Part shown: positions 18,287 through 27,405 of the stretch, piece by piece
Numbering within the stretch: the stretch's first letter is position 1
Layout: every line of letters starts with the position of its first letter
Source of the DNA: Enterococcus faecium
GTDB taxonomy: Bacteria; Bacillota; Bacilli; Lactobacillales; Enterococcaceae
Length of the DNA stretch: 64,000 nucleotides
Assembly (NCBI RefSeq): GCF_029023785.1
Contig: NZ_CP118955.1
Location: 2,250,001 to 2,314,000, forward strand
Direction of reading: 5' to 3'
Position numbers and translations under genes: made by a program
The notes under the pieces: generated by a model
What the model was told of the DNA's origin: nothing
The model's input: only the letters and a program-made list of their open reading frames with translations
Database searches by the model: none

Positions 18287-19279
18287 ATGGTAACGATCAA
18301 AGATATCGCTAAAGCAGCTGGCGTTTCTCATACGACAGTTTCTCGTGCTTTGAATAACAGCAGTTTAATAAAAAATGAAACAAAACAAAAAATACGACAA
18401 CTAGCTAAGGAAATGAATTATTCGCCAAACTATAGTGCAAAAGGTTTAGTGAATCAAAAAAAATATCTAATCGGACTATTTTTCTCAAGTTTGCATAAAG
18501 GAACTTCATCAAATTTCCTAGCAGATTCCATTGCAGGCATCCATTCAGTATTAGACACAAATTACAGTTTATCTGTTGAAAGTATCGATGTTGTTGATTT
18601 AACAGAAATCAACCTGCAACGCTACGATGGACTGATCGTTATGAGTCAAAGTGATGATGATCAGCCTTTCATCGACTATCTCAAAGAAAAAGAATTTCCT
18701 TTCGTTGTTGTCAATCGTCACATCAATGATCCAGCGGTTATCAACGTCACTGCCGATGATGCGGCCGGTGTTATGCAGGCAGTAGATTACGGTATTGGAT
18801 GCGGACATACGAAGATCGCTTATATTGGCGGAAAGAAAAATTTTCGTTCGACAAAAGAACGGGAAAAAGGGGTATTGAAAAGTCTAAAAAAAGCGAGCAT
18901 CCCTGTCAATCTAGCCTATTTTTTAACAGGAGATTACAGCTTAGAAAGCGGCCTCCAAAACATGGAATACCTATTATCACTTTCTGACCTGCCTACTCTG
19001 GTTTTTTGCGGCAACGACGACATAGCGATTGGTGCATTGAGAGCTGTACATTTAGCTGGCCTCCGTGTTCCCCAGAACATTTCTCTGATCGGGTTCGATG
19101 ATTCTCCAGTCGTCTCCTATCTCAATCCGCCGCTTACCACCGTACGTAAGCCTTTGAAAGAAATGTGTCAAGAAGGAACAAAGCTTTTACTAGATTTGAT
19201 CGAAGGCAGGACGATCGAACAATCTAAAATTGAGCTCTCCACCTTGTTGATCCTTCGTGAGTCGATCAATTACTTGTAA
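18287..19279 (+). CDS. LacI-family transcriptional regulator of the uronate genes
   Basis: 330 aa: helix-turn-helix at residues 3-24 (IKDIAKAAGVSHTTVSRAL), hinge near 50, then a periplasmic-binding-like effector domain ending in the usual SLIGFDDSPV and LTTVRKP segments. It stands directly in front of uxaB and likely represses the uxa operon and itself until galacturonate or a related intermediate appears (inference). Related operators flank it. AAGGA precedes the ATG at a somewhat long distance. The stop overlaps a small palindrome ACTTGTA-AAC-TACAAGT. Confidence 0.9.
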   Translation: MVTIKDIAKAAGVSHTTVSRALNNSSLIKNETKQKIRQLAKEMNYSPNYSAKGLVNQKKYLIGLFFSSLHKGTSSNFLADSIAGIHSVLDTNYSLSVESIDVVDLTEINLQRYDGLIVMSQSDDDQPFIDYLKEKEFPFVVVNRHINDPAVINVTADDAAGVMQAVDYGIGCGHTKIAYIGGKKNFRSTKEREKGVLKSLKKASIPVNLAYFLTGDYSLESGLQNMEYLLSLSDLPTLVFCGNDDIAIGALRAVHLAGLRVPQNISLIGFDDSPVVSYLNPPLTTVRKPLKEMCQEGTKLLLDLIEGRTIEQSKIELSTLLILRESINYL

Positions 19280-19317
19280 ACTACAAGTAATTTTATATAA
19301 AAATGTTAACGTGTGCA
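19274..19317 (+). promoter_or_regulatory. uxaB promoter with overlapping LacI-type operator
   Basis: TTGTAA (19274-19279), a 16-bp spacer and TATAAA (19296-19301), followed at once by TGTTAACGTGTGCA (19304-19317). An operator at the start point suits simple repression by the upstream LacI protein. Confidence 0.65.
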
Positions 19318-19338
19318 TAACACAGAAAGGAAGTTTAT

Positions 19339-20760
19339 ATGAAAAAACTGACAAAAGAATTAGTGAAAAAAAACGAAGCACCTGTAAAAGTTCTTCAGTT
19401 TGGTGAAGGCAATTTTATGCGTGGATTTATTGATTGGCAGATTCAGCAGCTGAATAACCAACAATTGTTTAAAGGTAATGTTGCAATCATTCAACCTTTA
19501 GAACAAGGTCTTGGAAATATGATGAACCAGCAAGATAATTTATATACGGTCATTTTACAAGGACTCAGCAATGGCGAAATCGTTGATACTTCCGAGATTA
19601 TCACCGTAGTAGAACAAATGATCAATCCTTATGATGAATGGGATGCTTATCTATCTCTAGCAGAAAATGACGACTTGGCCTATATCGTCTCCAATACAAC
19701 AGAGGCAGGAATCCAATTCGTGGAGACTGATAATTTAACAGATACTCCCCCACAGAGCTTCCCGGGCAAACTGACAGCCTTTTTATACCGACGTTTCAAA
19801 TTAAACAAAGCTGGCTTTACCATCATTCCTTGCGAACTGATTGACAGAAACGGCGAACGTCTAAAAGAAATCATTTTACGCTACGCAGAAAAATGGGATT
19901 TAGAACCTGCTTTTGTTGAGTGGTTAGAAAAAGAAAATGTTTTCTGTTGTAGTTTAGTTGATCGCATCGTCCCAGGTTATCCTCGCGAAGATGCAGGTGT
20001 TTTCAATCAACGGCATAACTATGAAGATCAATTGATGGTCAAAGCAGAACCATTCATGCTTTGGGTGATCGAAGGGCCTAAAGAATTGGAGAATCAACTA
20101 CCATTCAAACAGGCTGGCTTGAATGTCATCATCACAGATGATATGACTCCTTATCGTGAACGTAAGGTGCATTTGCTTAATGGACCGCATACAGCGATGG
20201 TCCCTCTTGCTTTGTTGGCGGAATTGGAAACTGTAGAAGAAGTAATGAAAGATCCTTTATTCTCCGCATATGTTGATCAGTTATTCAATCTAGAATTGAT
20301 TCCTATGCTTTCTTTACCTAAAGATGAATTAGCCATTTATGCTGACCAAATCAAAGAACGTTTCTTGAATCCTTTTGCCCATCACAAATTAGAAGCGATT
20401 TCATTAAATAGTGTTTCAAAGTTCAGCACCCGTCTGCTTCCAGTGTTCAAGAAGTATATCGAAGAACAAAATCAGGTACCACCGTTAATCACTGTTTCAC
20501 TAGCTGCGCTACTTCTTATGTATCGAGGCGATCAAGTAAAGCCACATGATGATGAAAAGACGATAAGCGAATTTACTGATGCTTGGTCTGATAATGGAAC
20601 AGCTATTCCTCGATTATTGCAAAACGCTGCGCTTTGGGGAGAAGATTTGTCTCAAATACCGAATGTGACAGATACAGTTCAAGAAATAGCTGCAAAGATC
20701 GATCAAAAAGGTGTCCGGTCAGTATTACAAGAAATGAAAGGAACGATGGTCCATGCTTGA
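19339..20760 (+). CDS. uxaB: Tagaturonate reductase (altronate oxidoreductase)
   Basis: 473 aa, mannitol-dehydrogenase superfamily: N-terminal NAD-binding part with QFGEGNFMRGFIDWQ (20-34), a middle region with the VDRIVPGYP segment, and RKVHLLNGPHTAMVPL in the C-terminal catalytic domain. It reduces D-tagaturonate to D-altronate with NADH, the second step of galacturonate breakdown. Length is typical for UxaB. AAGGA precedes the ATG. It overlaps uxaA by 8 nt, so the two are translated from one message. Confidence 0.95.
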   Translation: MKKLTKELVKKNEAPVKVLQFGEGNFMRGFIDWQIQQLNNQQLFKGNVAIIQPLEQGLGNMMNQQDNLYTVILQGLSNGEIVDTSEIITVVEQMINPYDEWDAYLSLAENDDLAYIVSNTTEAGIQFVETDNLTDTPPQSFPGKLTAFLYRRFKLNKAGFTIIPCELIDRNGERLKEIILRYAEKWDLEPAFVEWLEKENVFCCSLVDRIVPGYPREDAGVFNQRHNYEDQLMVKAEPFMLWVIEGPKELENQLPFKQAGLNVIITDDMTPYRERKVHLLNGPHTAMVPLALLAELETVEEVMKDPLFSAYVDQLFNLELIPMLSLPKDELAIYADQIKERFLNPFAHHKLEAISLNSVSKFSTRLLPVFKKYIEEQNQVPPLITVSLAALLLMYRGDQVKPHDDEKTISEFTDAWSDNGTAIPRLLQNAALWGEDLSQIPNVTDTVQEIAAKIDQKGVRSVLQEMKGTMVHA

Positions 20761-22252
20761 AACCCTGCAACCAACAATGAAATTAAATCGACGAGACAGT
20801 GTGGTCGTCGCATTAACCCCTATTCCAAAACAAACACAACTGACGATTGATCAGCAAACGATCACCACTCTTGAAGATATCCCGCAAGGTCATAAGATTG
20901 CATTGGGTGATTTGAAAGCTGGAGACAACGTGATCAAATATGGCTATCCAATCGGTCATGTGACGACAGACGTAACTGCCGGTCAATGGCTGCACACTCA
21001 TAATGTAAAAACCAATCTTTCTGGTGAATTGGATTATCGATATGAAAAAGATGTCCATCCAAGTCATTACCTTTTTGAGAACCGAACATTTCAAGGTTAC
21101 TTGCGAAAAAATGGAAAAGTAGGGATTCGTAATGATTTGTTTTTAGTACCTACCGTTGGGTGTGTGAATGGCATTGCTGAACTGATCGTCAAACAGTTCA
21201 AGGAAAAACATCCAGATCTGGGACAGTTTGACCATATTACGATTTTAAAGCATCCTTATGGCTGTTCGCAGCTTGGAAAAGATCATCAAAATACTCGAGA
21301 AATTTTAGCGGACGCAGTAAATCATCCCAATGCCGGAGGAGTTTTAGTATTTGGATTAGGTTGTGAGAACAATACAGTTCCTGAATTCAAAAAAATTTTA
21401 GGTGAATATGATGAAGAACGAGTGAAATTTCTAGTGGCTCAAGATGTTTACGATGAGATCGAACAAGGTGTGGCTCTATTAGAAGAGCTTTTAACAGCGG
21501 CGGAAAATGACCAGCGCATATCAGTCCCGCTCTCTAAGTTGAATGTCGGTTTGAAATGCGGCGGTTCTGATGGTCTATCGGGAATAACTGCTAATCCTTT
21601 ACTTGGTGCATTTTCTGACTACTTGATTGCTCAAGGAGGCAGCACGATCTTAACAGAAGTGCCAGAAATGTTTGGCGCAGAACAAGTATTGATGGCACGA
21701 GCGGAAAATGAAGAAGTTTTTGACTCAATCGTTGACTTGATCAATGACTTCAAACAGTATTTCTTGTCTTACGGGGAACCAGTTTACGAAAACCCATCTC
21801 CTGGTAATAAAGCAGGTGGGATCACTACATTAGAAGATAAGTCTTTAGGCTGCACGCAAAAATCAGGAAGCTCTCCTGTCGTTGATGTGCTACAATATGG
21901 CGAAAAAATCAGAAAACCAGGGCTTAGTTTATTGCAAGCTCCCGGGAATGATCTTGTAGCTGCCTCTGCTCTTGCTTCATCCGATTGCCAGTTGGTCTTG
22001 TTTACCACAGGAAGAGGGACTCCGTTTGGCTCATATGTCCCAACGGTCAAGGTATCTACGAATACAACTCTTTTTGAACGCAAAGGTCATTGGATGGATT
22101 TTAATGCAGGCGTCTTATTAGAACAACCAATGGAAGTAATCTTAGAATCGTTTGTTCAAAAAATCATCGCTGTAGCTAGTGGAGAAGAAACGAAAAATGA
22201 ACAAAATGACGTTCGAGAAATTGCCATTTTTAAAAACGGAGTAACACTTTGA
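20753..22252 (+). CDS. uxaA: Altronate dehydratase
   Basis: 499 aa: N-terminal SAF domain (about 12-95) and a C-terminal UxaA dehydratase domain beginning at GKVGIRNDLFLVPTVGC, with conserved Cys/His segments such as HPYGCSQLG and FGLGCENN that suit iron binding. It dehydrates D-altronate to 2-keto-3-deoxygluconate. Length matches the family. The start overlaps uxaB; AAGGA is 11 nt upstream and an in-frame ATG eight codons later is an alternative. Confidence 0.95.
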   Translation: MLETLQPTMKLNRRDSVVVALTPIPKQTQLTIDQQTITTLEDIPQGHKIALGDLKAGDNVIKYGYPIGHVTTDVTAGQWLHTHNVKTNLSGELDYRYEKDVHPSHYLFENRTFQGYLRKNGKVGIRNDLFLVPTVGCVNGIAELIVKQFKEKHPDLGQFDHITILKHPYGCSQLGKDHQNTREILADAVNHPNAGGVLVFGLGCENNTVPEFKKILGEYDEERVKFLVAQDVYDEIEQGVALLEELLTAAENDQRISVPLSKLNVGLKCGGSDGLSGITANPLLGAFSDYLIAQGGSTILTEVPEMFGAEQVLMARAENEEVFDSIVDLINDFKQYFLSYGEPVYENPSPGNKAGGITTLEDKSLGCTQKSGSSPVVDVLQYGEKIRKPGLSLLQAPGNDLVAASALASSDCQLVLFTTGRGTPFGSYVPTVKVSTNTTLFERKGHWMDFNAGVLLEQPMEVILESFVQKIIAVASGEETKNEQNDVREIAIFKNGVTL

Positions 22253-22290
22253 TTTTCATAAAACAGTATAAAAAGAAAGAAGGAAGATTT

Positions 22291-23685
22291 ATGTTTTTAT
22301 CTGATGATTTTTTATTAAAAGACGATTGGGCGAAAAAGCTTTACCATTCCTACGCAAAAAACATGCCCATTATTGATTATCACTGTCACTTAGATCCAAA
22401 AGAAATTTACGAAAACAACAATTTCAGCAATCTGACAGAAGCTTGGTTAGGAGGCGATCATTACAAATGGCGCTTGATGCGAGCTTGCGGCGTGCCTGAA
22501 GAAAAAATCACAGGAAATGCTTCTGATTTTGAAAAATTTTTAGCTTGGTGTCAAACCGTACCAAAAATTATCGGAAATCCGCTTTACAGTTGGTCACATC
22601 TTGAATTGAAGCGTTTCTTCGGTATTGACTTGTTGATAAATGAAGAAAATGCAGAGAAAATTTGGACACAAGCAAATGAAATTTTGGCAGCTCCTGATTT
22701 TCGCCGTCGGGAAATCGCAAAAAAATCGAATGTAGAAGTGATTTGTACAACAGATGATCCCGCAGACGACTTGCACTATCATCAGTTGCTTGCTCATGAA
22801 GAACCAGATTTGAAGGTTCTACCTTCATTCCGTCCAGATAAAGCACTCAATATTGAAAAAGAAGGATTTAATGCATGGGTCACACTACTGGAAGAAGCAG
22901 CTGACCAAACGATCACCACCTATCAAGAACTGATAGAAGTCTTAGGGCAGCGGATAGAATACTTCCATCAACATGGATGTCGTGTTTCCGACCACGCTTT
23001 AGACATCTTACGCTATAAAGAAGCGGATGAAACAGTATTAGAAGAGATTTTTCAAAAAGCACGAGCTAACAAACTATTATCTTCAGATGAAATCGATGCT
23101 TATCGTACAGAAACACTGATACATTTGACCCACTTCTATCATTCTCATAATTGGACGATGCAGCTGCACATCCATGCTTATCGTAACTGTAATACACAAA
23201 TGTTGGAAAAATTAGGGCCCGATACCGGCTATGATGGAATGAATGATCTTTCTTTGACTATTCCTCTGCAAAAATTATTGAACCGTGCAGAAGAAACGGA
23301 TCAGTTGCCAAAGACGATCCTTTATTCATTGAATCCGAATGACTATCCTGCGATTTTAGCTTTGATGGGCTGTTTCCAAAAAGAACAGAATGGAAAACTG
23401 CAGTTAGGTTCTGGATGGTGGTACAACGATACTCGAGCTGGTATGCGCGATCAATTGACACAATTTGCTGATGGTAGTGCTTTGGGGAATTTTGTCGGCA
23501 TGCTGACAGATTCAAGAAGTTTCCTGTCCTACACTAGACATGAATATTTCCGTCGTGTTCTTTGTGAATTTTTAGGCGAAATGGTCATGCGAGGAGAAGC
23601 ACCTGAAGATGAACAACTTTTAGGAAGTCTAGTTCAAGCGATTAGTTATACAAATGCTAAAAATTACTTTGGCTTTTTTGCCTAA
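22291..23685 (+). CDS. uxaC: Uronate isomerase
   Basis: 464 aa, amidohydrolase-fold TIM barrel. The metal motif HCHLDPKEI is near residue 30, and the LHIHAYRN and SGWWYNDTRAGM segments are typical. It converts D-galacturonate to D-tagaturonate (and glucuronate to fructuronate), the entry step of the pathway. The ATG at 22291 with AAGGAAG upstream was chosen; a longer TTG-started reading from 22249 has no ribosome site and exceeds the normal length. Last of the uxaBAC run; a hairpin follows. Confidence 0.95.
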   Translation: MFLSDDFLLKDDWAKKLYHSYAKNMPIIDYHCHLDPKEIYENNNFSNLTEAWLGGDHYKWRLMRACGVPEEKITGNASDFEKFLAWCQTVPKIIGNPLYSWSHLELKRFFGIDLLINEENAEKIWTQANEILAAPDFRRREIAKKSNVEVICTTDDPADDLHYHQLLAHEEPDLKVLPSFRPDKALNIEKEGFNAWVTLLEEAADQTITTYQELIEVLGQRIEYFHQHGCRVSDHALDILRYKEADETVLEEIFQKARANKLLSSDEIDAYRTETLIHLTHFYHSHNWTMQLHIHAYRNCNTQMLEKLGPDTGYDGMNDLSLTIPLQKLLNRAEETDQLPKTILYSLNPNDYPAILALMGCFQKEQNGKLQLGSGWWYNDTRAGMRDQLTQFADGSALGNFVGMLTDSRSFLSYTRHEYFRRVLCEFLGEMVMRGEAPEDEQLLGSLVQAISYTNAKNYFGFFA

Positions 23686-23756
23686 TTGATTAATAGTAAC
23701 AGTAACGAATCAAAAACAGGATAGTGAAATAACGGAATCCGTTTATCCACGTTTTA

Positions 23757-23794
23757 GAGAAGAAGACGGACCAAATTTGCTCCGTCTTCTTCTC
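23757..23794 (+). terminator. Terminator-like hairpin after uxaC
   Basis: A perfect 14-bp stem, GAGAAGAAGACGGA (23757-23770) with TCCGTCTTCTTCTC (23781-23794). The following tract is only moderately T-rich, so it may be partial and let some transcription continue into the esterase gene. Confidence 0.65.
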
Positions 23795-23843
23795 TTGCTG
23801 TTCTGCTTCATTGCCTATAAACCTTTATGAAAGAAGAGATAAC

Positions 23844-24527
23844 ATGCCTACTATCCATATTGCCGGTGATTCTACTGCGGCAGAAAAAGATGAAAACAAG
23901 CGTCCCGAGACAGGTTGGGGAGAAAAAATCTCTGCTTATTTTTCACCCGAGATCCAGATCAATAACCAAGCAAAGAATGGACGCAGCACCAAATCATTTA
24001 TCCAGGAAGGAAGGTTAGCCCGTCTAGCTTCACAGTTTCAGCCGAATGATTTCTTATTTGTACAATTTGGACATAACGACCAGAAAATCCAAGAAGAAAG
24101 AGGTACGCTTCCCTTCGGTAGCTATTTAAAAAATCTGCAGATATTTTTTGAATGCGCAAAAAAAGCGAACGTCCAAATGGTCTTACTGACATCTGTGACG
24201 CGACGAGATTACTTAGAAAACGGAACATTGAATCCAGATATACTTGGAGACTATCCAAAAGCGATGCGTGCATTTGCTGAGAAACACCATATTCCTCTTT
24301 TAGATGTGTTCTCAAGATCACAAGAATTGTTCCAGACCTTCTCAAAAGAAGAGACAAAAAAATTCTACCTGCATCTTATGCCTGATACTTGTAAAAATTA
24401 CCCAGAAGGACTAAAAGACAATACCCACTTTAGTCCAGAAGGCGCTGATAAAGTTGCCCGAATAATTGTTGAATTGATAAAAGAATCCCGTCTGCCTCTT
24501 GCTAATTATTTACAAAAAGGAGTTTGA
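23844..24527 (+). CDS. SGNH-hydrolase esterase, rhamnogalacturonan acetylesterase type (CE12)
   Basis: 227 aa. Block I GDST (nucleophile S10), FGHND near 75-79 and DNTHFSPEG near 205 with the Asp-His pair: the SGNH layout of YesT/RhgT enzymes. It removes acetyl groups from rhamnogalacturonan. No signal peptide, like the other enzymes here. The ATG at 23844 begins the conserved strand PTIHIAGDS; AAGAGA lies upstream, and a TTG-started longer reading is disfavoured. It ends 1 nt before the next gene. Confidence 0.9.
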   Translation: MPTIHIAGDSTAAEKDENKRPETGWGEKISAYFSPEIQINNQAKNGRSTKSFIQEGRLARLASQFQPNDFLFVQFGHNDQKIQEERGTLPFGSYLKNLQIFFECAKKANVQMVLLTSVTRRDYLENGTLNPDILGDYPKAMRAFAEKHHIPLLDVFSRSQELFQTFSKEETKKFYLHLMPDTCKNYPEGLKDNTHFSPEGADKVARIIVELIKESRLPLANYLQKGV

Positions 24528-24528
24528 G

Positions 24529-25365
24529 ATGTTTCCATTAAATTTAGGCATCCGTGCCCACGATTTAGATGTTCGAAATCGTGAAGAAATCGTTCAAAAA
24601 GTATCACAGCTTCACTTGTCCCATATCCAATTTGCACCACAAAAAGCATTTCCTGAACAACTTAAATTAACTGACATGACACTTGGGAGTGCTGCCTATT
24701 TTGGTGAATACTTCCAAAAAAACAATATCGAACTTTCCATTTTAGGATGCTATATCAACCTATCCAGCAAAAATCAAGAAGTTCGTGCACAAGCATTGGC
24801 AACTTTCAAACAGCAAATTGCTCTGTGCTCTGCCTATCAAGCCAAGATGATTGCTACGGAAACCGGTAGTGTCTCTGTCGGTTACACAAAAGAAAATTTT
24901 ACTGAAGAAGCTTATCAGATCGCCAGAAATTCTATCATTGAATTAGTCGCTCATGCAGAAAATTTTGGCGTAACTGTTGCTGTTGAAGCAGGGATCAATC
25001 ATCCAATCTATAACTATCAGTTAGCTAAACGTTTAATCGATGAAGTAGCTTCACCAAATTTAAAAATCATTTTAGATTGTGCGAATTTGATGCATAAAGA
25101 AAATCATGCTGATCAGGAAAAAGTGATCCGAGGTGCCTTGGACAATTTACATGGTTATATTACAGCGCTTCATCTCAAAGACTATATCATGGAAAATGGA
25201 AAGATCCGCATGGTACCTGTTGGCAAGGGCTGTTTAGATTTCCGCCCGGTACTGCATTATATCAAATATGAGCGTCCTCTAATGTACGCCACTCTTGAAG
25301 CTACTCCTGAGATTTATGTTCCTGAAGCAATAGAACACTTGCAGTTTATTTACCAAGATTGTTAA
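24529..25365 (+). CDS. TIM-barrel sugar phosphate isomerase/epimerase-like protein
   Basis: 278 aa of the AP-endonuclease-2/xylose-isomerase-like family. Metal-ligand candidates are visible in ATETG, VAVEAG, LDCANLMH and ALHLKDY (Glu, Asp, His in barrel order). The reaction is unknown; the family includes epimerases, isomerases and dehydratases. Its place 1 nt after the CE12-type esterase and within the uronate gene run suggests conversion of an unusual pectic sugar or unsaturated uronate. AAAGGAG precedes the ATG at 24529. Confidence 0.8.
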   Translation: MFPLNLGIRAHDLDVRNREEIVQKVSQLHLSHIQFAPQKAFPEQLKLTDMTLGSAAYFGEYFQKNNIELSILGCYINLSSKNQEVRAQALATFKQQIALCSAYQAKMIATETGSVSVGYTKENFTEEAYQIARNSIIELVAHAENFGVTVAVEAGINHPIYNYQLAKRLIDEVASPNLKIILDCANLMHKENHADQEKVIRGALDNLHGYITALHLKDYIMENGKIRMVPVGKGCLDFRPVLHYIKYERPLMYATLEATPEIYVPEAIEHLQFIYQDC

Positions 25366-25375
25366 GGAGAAGATT

Positions 25376-27130
25376 ATGGAGGAACGAATACAGAAAAGTT
25401 ATCAAAAATATCATGCAAATGCTTTTCAGACATTGCTGCATCTTTATCAGGGAAATTATTGGCGTTTTGCCATGTCAGGACTCTTTTTTATTATCAAACA
25501 TCTTCCATCTTGGTTAATGCCGATCGCTATTGCCAATGTAATCAATGCAGCTTCATCGAAAGATTCTTCTCAGTTGCAGGCCATTTATTTCAACGCTTTT
25601 TTGATGGCTTGTCTGATTGGTCAAAATATATTGACGAATTATTTTCATGTAAAATACCATAGCACTTCGATCCGTCAAGTAGAAGCTGGACTAAGAGCGA
25701 CCCTTATCAAGAAAATCCAAGAACTATCTATTCCTTATCAAAAAGAATTGCAATCTGGACGAATCCAGTCAAAGATCATCCGTGATGTAGAAGCTATCCA
25801 AACGTTGTCCTCTCAAGTATTTGTCAGCGGATTAAATATCGCTGTCAATTTATTCGTAGCTTTAGGTATCACGCTTTATAAAAGTCCTGTTGTTTTCATG
25901 TTTTTCTTATTGACTGTTCCTCTCGCCGCATTCGTTACTCTCTTTTTCCGTAAAAGGATCAGACAGTCCAACTCAGACTTCAGGCAAGAAATGGAAGAGA
26001 CTTCTGCAAAAGTGATCGAAGTGATCGAATTAGCACCGATTGCTCGAGCTCATGGGTTAGAAAAACACGAAACAACTCGCTTAAATAAGCATTTTACTCA
26101 AATCTATGAAAAAGGATTCCACTTAGATATCCTGCAATCTGTTTTCGGATCAGTCAGCTGGGCTAGTTTTCAGATATTTCAGCTGATTTGTTTGATTTTC
26201 ACTGGGATATTAGCTTTACAAGGGCGCATCCAACCCGGCGATGTCGTGATGTATCAGACGTATTTCACGACGATCGTCAATTCCGTTTCTGGAATGATCA
26301 CGCTGATTCCTACGATTTCAAAAGGCATGGAATCTATCACTTCTATTGGCGAACTGTTGATTGCTGGCGATGTAGAAACTTATCACGGTAAGAAAAAAAT
26401 CCAACATTTGGATGGAAATTTTCGTTTTGAGGATGTTTCTTTTCTTTATCCGGACTCACTCAAACCGATTATCGATCATTTTTCTCTAGAGGTGAAAGCT
26501 GGAGAAACAATTGCTTTTGTTGGGCCATCTGGCTCTGGAAAATCTACACTCCTTAACTTATTGATTGGATTTATCCAGCCGACTTCAGGAAAAATTTTTC
26601 TAGATGATCAGCCTTTGGATGAACTGGATATGCGAAGTGTGCGAAATTATTTAGCCGTTGTTCCTCAAACCACTTTGTTGTTCTCCGCTTCGATCAAAGA
26701 GAACATCACTTATGGCTTGAAAAACGTATCAAAAGAACGTTTAGATGAAGTCATCGAAGCTGCGCAACTTTCTTCACTGATTGACCAGCTTCCTGATGGT
26801 CTGGATACCTTAGTAGGCGAACATGGCAACAAGCTGTCTGGTGGCCAAAAGCAACGTATCTCCATTGCACGAGCGTTGATACGTCAGCCAAAAATCATTT
26901 TGCTAGATGAAGCAACCTCAGCTTTAGATAACCAGTCAGAGAAAAAAATCCAGCAAGCCCTGAATTACCTGACAGAAACACCCACTACTTTTATTGTGGC
27001 TCATCGGCTTTCAACGATCAAAGAGGCAGATAAAATCGTTGTGATCGATGAAGGAAAAATCGTTGAAATAGGTACTTACGAAAAACTGTTAGCTCAAAAA
27101 GGCTATTTCTACCGCTTGAAAAATGAATGA
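25376..27130 (+). CDS. ABC transporter, exporter-type half-transporter (membrane + ATPase)
   Basis: 584 aa: six-helix membrane domain (about 25-310) and an ATPase domain (about 350-580) with Walker A GPSGSGKST, signature LSGGQKQR, Walker B IILLDEATSALD and the H-loop AHRLS. It is an exporter-type protein working as a homodimer or with an unlinked partner; the importer permeases here would not use it as their ATPase because the domains are fused. AAGGAG precedes the ATG, 10 nt after the TIM-barrel gene. Its role in a uronate operon is unclear: efflux of a by-product, or hitch-hiking. Confidence 0.88.
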   Translation: MEERIQKSYQKYHANAFQTLLHLYQGNYWRFAMSGLFFIIKHLPSWLMPIAIANVINAASSKDSSQLQAIYFNAFLMACLIGQNILTNYFHVKYHSTSIRQVEAGLRATLIKKIQELSIPYQKELQSGRIQSKIIRDVEAIQTLSSQVFVSGLNIAVNLFVALGITLYKSPVVFMFFLLTVPLAAFVTLFFRKRIRQSNSDFRQEMEETSAKVIEVIELAPIARAHGLEKHETTRLNKHFTQIYEKGFHLDILQSVFGSVSWASFQIFQLICLIFTGILALQGRIQPGDVVMYQTYFTTIVNSVSGMITLIPTISKGMESITSIGELLIAGDVETYHGKKKIQHLDGNFRFEDVSFLYPDSLKPIIDHFSLEVKAGETIAFVGPSGSGKSTLLNLLIGFIQPTSGKIFLDDQPLDELDMRSVRNYLAVVPQTTLLFSASIKENITYGLKNVSKERLDEVIEAAQLSSLIDQLPDGLDTLVGEHGNKLSGGQKQRISIARALIRQPKIILLDEATSALDNQSEKKIQQALNYLTETPTTFIVAHRLSTIKEADKIVVIDEGKIVEIGTYEKLLAQKGYFYRLKNE

Positions 27131-27135
27131 CAAAA

Positions 27136-27174
27136 AATAGGAGCTATGACAAGACTTTTGTCGTAGCTCCTATT
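27136..27174 (+). terminator. Terminator of the uronate/ABC operon
   Basis: AATAGGAGCTATGACAA (27136-27152) pairs with TTGTCGTAGCTCCTATT (27158-27174) with one G-U pair. It follows the ABC transporter stop at 27130 and shares the core TGACAAGACTTTTGTC with terminators elsewhere in the window. Confidence 0.85.
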
Positions 27175-27177
27175 TCT

Positions 27178-27400
27178 GAATAAACGGTGTTCTCCTGCCA
27201 ACTCCTCGGTCACAAGTCACAATAGTCATCAAACATGAGAAGCTGTTTTTTGAAATTGTTCCTTGTAACTCAGAGTTAAACGGTAGGCTCACGACCTCTT
27301 GGTAAATGGTGTTCAAGAGACAGCCTATCGGCAATAAGAAGCAATTTTGTCATCGCTCAAGGCCGAACGTCTCTTTCACACCCTCTGTTGTTTCATAAAA
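27178..27400 (-). repeat. Intergenic hairpin-repeat modules (family copy 2)
   Basis: On the minus strand this reads GAGGGTGTGAAAGAGACGTT, then a hairpin body and CTTGAACACCATTTACCAAG, matching the module near 15430-15585. A second type containing AACTCTGAGTTACAAGGAAC follows and recurs near 47565-47595. No gene is seen. Confidence 0.7.
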
Positions 27401-27405
27401 TAGTT

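Noticed and set aside
25376..27130. ABC transporter as the missing ATPase of the pectin importer
   Set aside because: Its ATPase is fused to a six-helix exporter domain, the exporter architecture, so it cannot serve the LplB/YtcP permeases.
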